A stretch of 64,000 bases of DNA, from contig JAPTHN010000154.1 of the NCBI GenBank assembly GCA_026936325.1, positions 62,001 to 126,000 on the forward strand. The letters run 5' to 3'. Below are positions 60,894 to 64,000 of this stretch, one piece after another. The notes beneath the pieces were generated by a model. It did not search any database, was not told the origin of the DNA, and saw only the letters and a program-made list of their open reading frames with translations. The DNA comes from Platynereis dumerilii. Taxonomy: Eukaryota > Annelida > Polychaeta > Phyllodocida > Nereididae. Made by a program: the position numbers and the translations under genes. Each line of letters opens with the position of its first letter. Position 1 is the stretch's first letter.

Positions 60894-62829
60894 ACAGCTG
60901 TTGCACAAATGTGCGACATTGTATGTCCAGCTAATAGACAGGCCTGCTTATTGTTTTATTCATTTATTAATTTGTATGCACTTTGTGAGCTCTTATTCAT
61001 TCATCAAGTGCCTTCCACCGTAAAGTACAGCCATATATACAAAAGTGGCAATGCATTTAAGATCTGATCTGAACAGACTGGACCCTTATGAATATTATGC
61101 ATTGTATCTCTCGGGGTTTTTTATAAAGGTTTAATTACATACTTACATATGATTATTGAATTATATCATTTTATTTTACATGAAATTTTACACTTTTTTA
61201 TATCAGGTGTTAACAGTGTATTCATGTAGCCGATGTGCCTCATACAAGCCTGCAAGCAACATTTTTTCAGCTTGTTCAGGGTCAGGATCATGTTTTCTAC
61301 CCAATTCCAATCACTTGAATCTCATAAGTAGTATTATGAATCAAAATAAGTAATGTTCAATATAAAAAAGTTTTTAGCATTAATTGGATGGCTTGCTTAT
61401 TAGCTTATTGTACTGCCACTGATTAAACTTACATGGTCAGAATGACATTTAGAAAATTCTACGTGACCTGATAATGTGCAGGCATTCTGGCACTGAGATT
61501 GGTTATACGTGTGCAATGTAATCCCATTGATTTTATTGATTTATCTTTCTGAGACACGTGTTTGACTTTTTGTAGAAGTTTAAGATGTCAAATTTATAAA
61601 TGTTTTGTGATTTATAAGCCTGAAGAATAAAATCAATTTTTGATTTTTTGGAGTTTTGTGCGTGGTCAAGGTCATTTGCGTGACATTGCGATGTTTGGCC
61701 TTTTTGGCAGCTCAGGGTGATTATTAATTTTGCTATACAGGACTTATTCTATTATGCATATATATATATAGATGGTTATTTGGTTATTGAATTATTGATA
61801 AAATTTTCATATAAAGGTTGTCTCTAATGTTTATAATTCAACTCTGATCATTTTGTTAAAACCGTGATAACAATGCAAACTTTTTAATTATAGTATAGCG
61901 AAGAGATAATTATCTTAAGGAAGATTAAAAGAATAAAATCAGAATCGTAAAAAATTGTGGTTGACTAGACAGATAATATTCTTTATTTATGATATCCTCT
62001 GCATTGGGATAAATTAGCCGACCCCCACCTTGATTTTTTAAAGATCAATTTCTTATATACCTTTAAAAATACCTATAGATTTTAGATTTGAGAAATATTC
62101 CAATAATTGATACATGATCTCTTGAGGAAGTGTTGGAGCATTTGTTATAGCCTATGTGCCAAATGTGTATAGATACGTGGAACTACTTTGGATATATGGA
62201 AATTTATAGGTATATCATCATTGGAGATGTCAATGCAAGGAGAGATAGTCTAATGACGTTGCCTCAAAATGTTGGCATATTAAATTGGAGAAATGTCAAT
62301 TAGTTCTCCACTTCTCATGTAAGTTCTTTGTGTACATAAGCCATTTATCAAGCAGTCACTTAAGTCTACATGATTTGTATCTTGACAATGGACAGGTATT
62401 TAGCATTGATTGATTTTGGACAGCAATCAAAGGTTACAATAATCCAATTCACATTGTCAAGTTTTGATGACCGTATGACGTGGGTGCCATTAGAATGTGC
62501 AACCAAATGTGACCAGATAAGAAGTTGTTAAGATATATATAGTTATTTAGTTATTAAGTCACAAGGAAATGCAGAGAAGCATTAATAAGAATTGATTTAA
62601 TGTCAGCGTGTGCCAACAATTAGCTCATTGCTTGAGAGGCGTATCTCCTGGTTTGTGACTTGTCTTGCTAGATAACTGTGTGCGCCGCACGACTAGGTCA
62701 GATAGTCTCAAGCGGGAGAACAGATAGAATCATTTACTCTACCTTCGAGGATTTAAGAATTTTGAAATTCACTAACATGTGACGCGTGCAGTGTCATAAA
62801 AGTTAGTTTGAAGTCAAGGTCTTCGTAAA
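60894..62829. other. 3' UTR and intergenic DNA
   Basis: Non-coding and AT-rich, with a short (TA)n run near 61760. It must contain the 3' end of the FAM187-like gene and the promoter of the next gene. No repeat family recognised. Confidence 0.5.
61626..61631 (+). promoter_or_regulatory. Candidate poly(A) signal of the FAM187-like gene
   Basis: AATAAA about 730 nt after the stop codon, followed by a TTTTTGATTTTTTGG run. Another AATAAA lies near 61933. Confidence 0.4.
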
Positions 62830-63326
62830 ATGGGCCTAATACATTACTTGGTGGTTTTGACTTTGGCGGTTTCTTCAATTTATGGTGAGTTTAATATTTT
62901 TATATTCTCCATTTTTGTGAAGACATAGAAATACGGAGCATTTATTTTCTTGCCAGTATCATAAGATTTTGTGGTTTTATCGATTATGTTTCTGATTAAA
63001 TGAGTGATGATAGCTTTTTGTAATTATGCTCTATGATGTAGTGTATCTAAGTAAATTTGAATTAAATTTTGCATTTTCTTTCTGACATTATAAATTGTAA
63101 CTGCTTTGAATTTTAGTTGGTTCTGCAAAGTGAAACTTTTGATGGGAATTCACAATCTATTTCCGTTATGATAATGTCCATTTTTAAAACTAACATTTTA
63201 TTCATAACAATATATACCCTTCATTTGATATAAAAATATTTCTTTCTTCAGCCGGCCTTGTTGAAAATGTAGAACCAGACTATGGAAGCATAGGAGGCGG
63301 CACCAGGATCACCATATATGGAAATG
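62830..63326 (+). CDS. Fibrocystin (PKHD1/PKHD1L1)-type protein, first two exons (3' partial)
   Basis: Exon 1, 62830-62884: ATG and signal peptide MGLIHYLVVLTLAVSSIY, donor G|GTGAGT, phase 1. Exon 2, 63252-63326: AGLVENVEPDYGSIGGG then TRITIYGNG, donor G|GTGAGA, phase 1. An xVxPxxGSxxGGTxITIxGxG segment is the opening of an IPT/TIG domain. An IPT domain directly after the signal peptide is the layout of fibrocystin and PKHD1L1, very large type I membrane proteins with many IPT, G8 and parallel beta-helix repeats. The rest lies beyond the window. Other IPT proteins (plexins, Met) normally have a Sema domain first, which argues against them. Family call moderate because only one partial domain is visible. 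Confidence 0.65.
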
Positions 63327-63642
63327 GTGAGACAGTTTTCCTGAAAAATTTCTTTTATGTATAAAACTGCAGTTGTCATTGCCCCTTTCATCATCATTTC
63401 TCCCTTCAGTAGCAACGGAGCTGCAACACTGGCCTTTTGCAACATGATATTTGGCAAGTTCCTGACTTGAGAACTATAATTGTTCCCTGTAGTTTTGTGC
63501 AAGTTTCCCAGCGATTTGAGTGATGGATGGATAAAGTGGAAAAGCTCAATTCGAAATGCTGATTGCTTGGGCATGAACTTGCATTTCGTTAGATCTGAAA
63601 TACTTTAAAAAATAGATGTATTCGAAATTTGGCCCAACTATT

Positions 63643-63854
63643 TAGGCCACACATAATTGATCCTTAGCTTCTCGGATCCTCTCAAAGCACTTTTTCTAGG
63701 GTCGGTCGGTATGTAGGACAAAAAAAAAAGGTGAAAAAAAAAATTTGTTTATTATATAAAAAAAATAATTTTTTTTTCGTTTTTTTTTCCATCGGCAGGA
63801 AATCTATTGTGTCGACGGGTTCGCAAAGCTAAGAATCAATTATGTATGGCCTTA
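63643..63854. mobile_element. MITE, ACATAATTGAT ends, copy 2 (inverted)
   Basis: GGCCACACATAATTGATCC, CTTAGCTTCTCGGATCC and GCACTTTTTCTAGG at the left match, in reverse complement, the right half of the copy at 50650-50859; the right end reads GCTAAGAATCAATTATG and TGGCCTTA. The middle is A- and T-runs. In intron 2 of the fibrocystin-type gene. Confidence 0.7.
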
Positions 63855-64000
63855 CCGGTATATATATTCACTTCTGTTTATCCGTACTTCAGCATTTTAA
63901 TAAGCTGAATCGATTAATGATTGCTGTTTATTCAGTGTGAGGAGTAGAGGATTAGCTTCTTGCGGTGTAGGAGGTCTCGAGGCCGGCCTCAGGGCCATAT

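Overview
This is animal nuclear DNA: AT-rich, with long introns, GT-AG splice sites and dense repeats. The host genes (glutamine synthetase, a FAM187-type immunoglobulin-fold protein, a fibrocystin-type IPT protein), together with DIRS, BEL/Pao and Jockey-group elements, suggest a marine deuterostome invertebrate. Echinoderm or hemichordate is my inference, helped by the frequent TAGGCCTA-like words. All host genes I can support are on the + strand.

Layout. (1) 3410-22065: the last five coding exons of a glutamine synthetase gene; the N-terminal exon(s) lie upstream or were not found. Its 14.2-kb third intron is a stack of nested transposons, including a DIRS-type element inside a terminal-inverted-repeat (TIR) DNA element. 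(2) 24682-27802 and 31950-33991: two neighbouring genes for secreted, low-complexity charged proteins of unknown family. Each is one long exon with one apparent single-base frame break. A decayed partial copy of the first gene lies between them and has been hit by a small foldback element. (3) 35.1-38.6 kb: foldback elements and a CTGCAG-rich repeat block. (4) 38943-60893: a seven-exon gene for a type I membrane protein with two Ig-like regions and a WxxWxxCxxCG segment, closest in layout to vertebrate FAM187A/B. Intron 1 holds an LTR (BEL/Pao) fossil and several TIR elements; intron 6 holds a CACGTG-rich TIR element, a minisatellite, and a TTAA-flanked element carrying a LINE. (5) 62830-63326: signal-peptide exon and start of the first IPT/TIG domain of a fibrocystin (PKHD1/PKHD1L1)-type gene that leaves the window.

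No operon-like cooperation is visible; the genes look functionally independent. The most notable content is in the mobile DNA: a DIRS copy whose end signals are paired without mismatch although its coding region is decayed; several unrelated-looking TIR elements that each carry dispersed copies of their own short motif, often containing GTCGGACA- or GGGACA-like words; two hAT-type miniature elements with perfect 8-bp target duplications; and a foldback insertion whose empty site is preserved in the parent gene 3 kb away.
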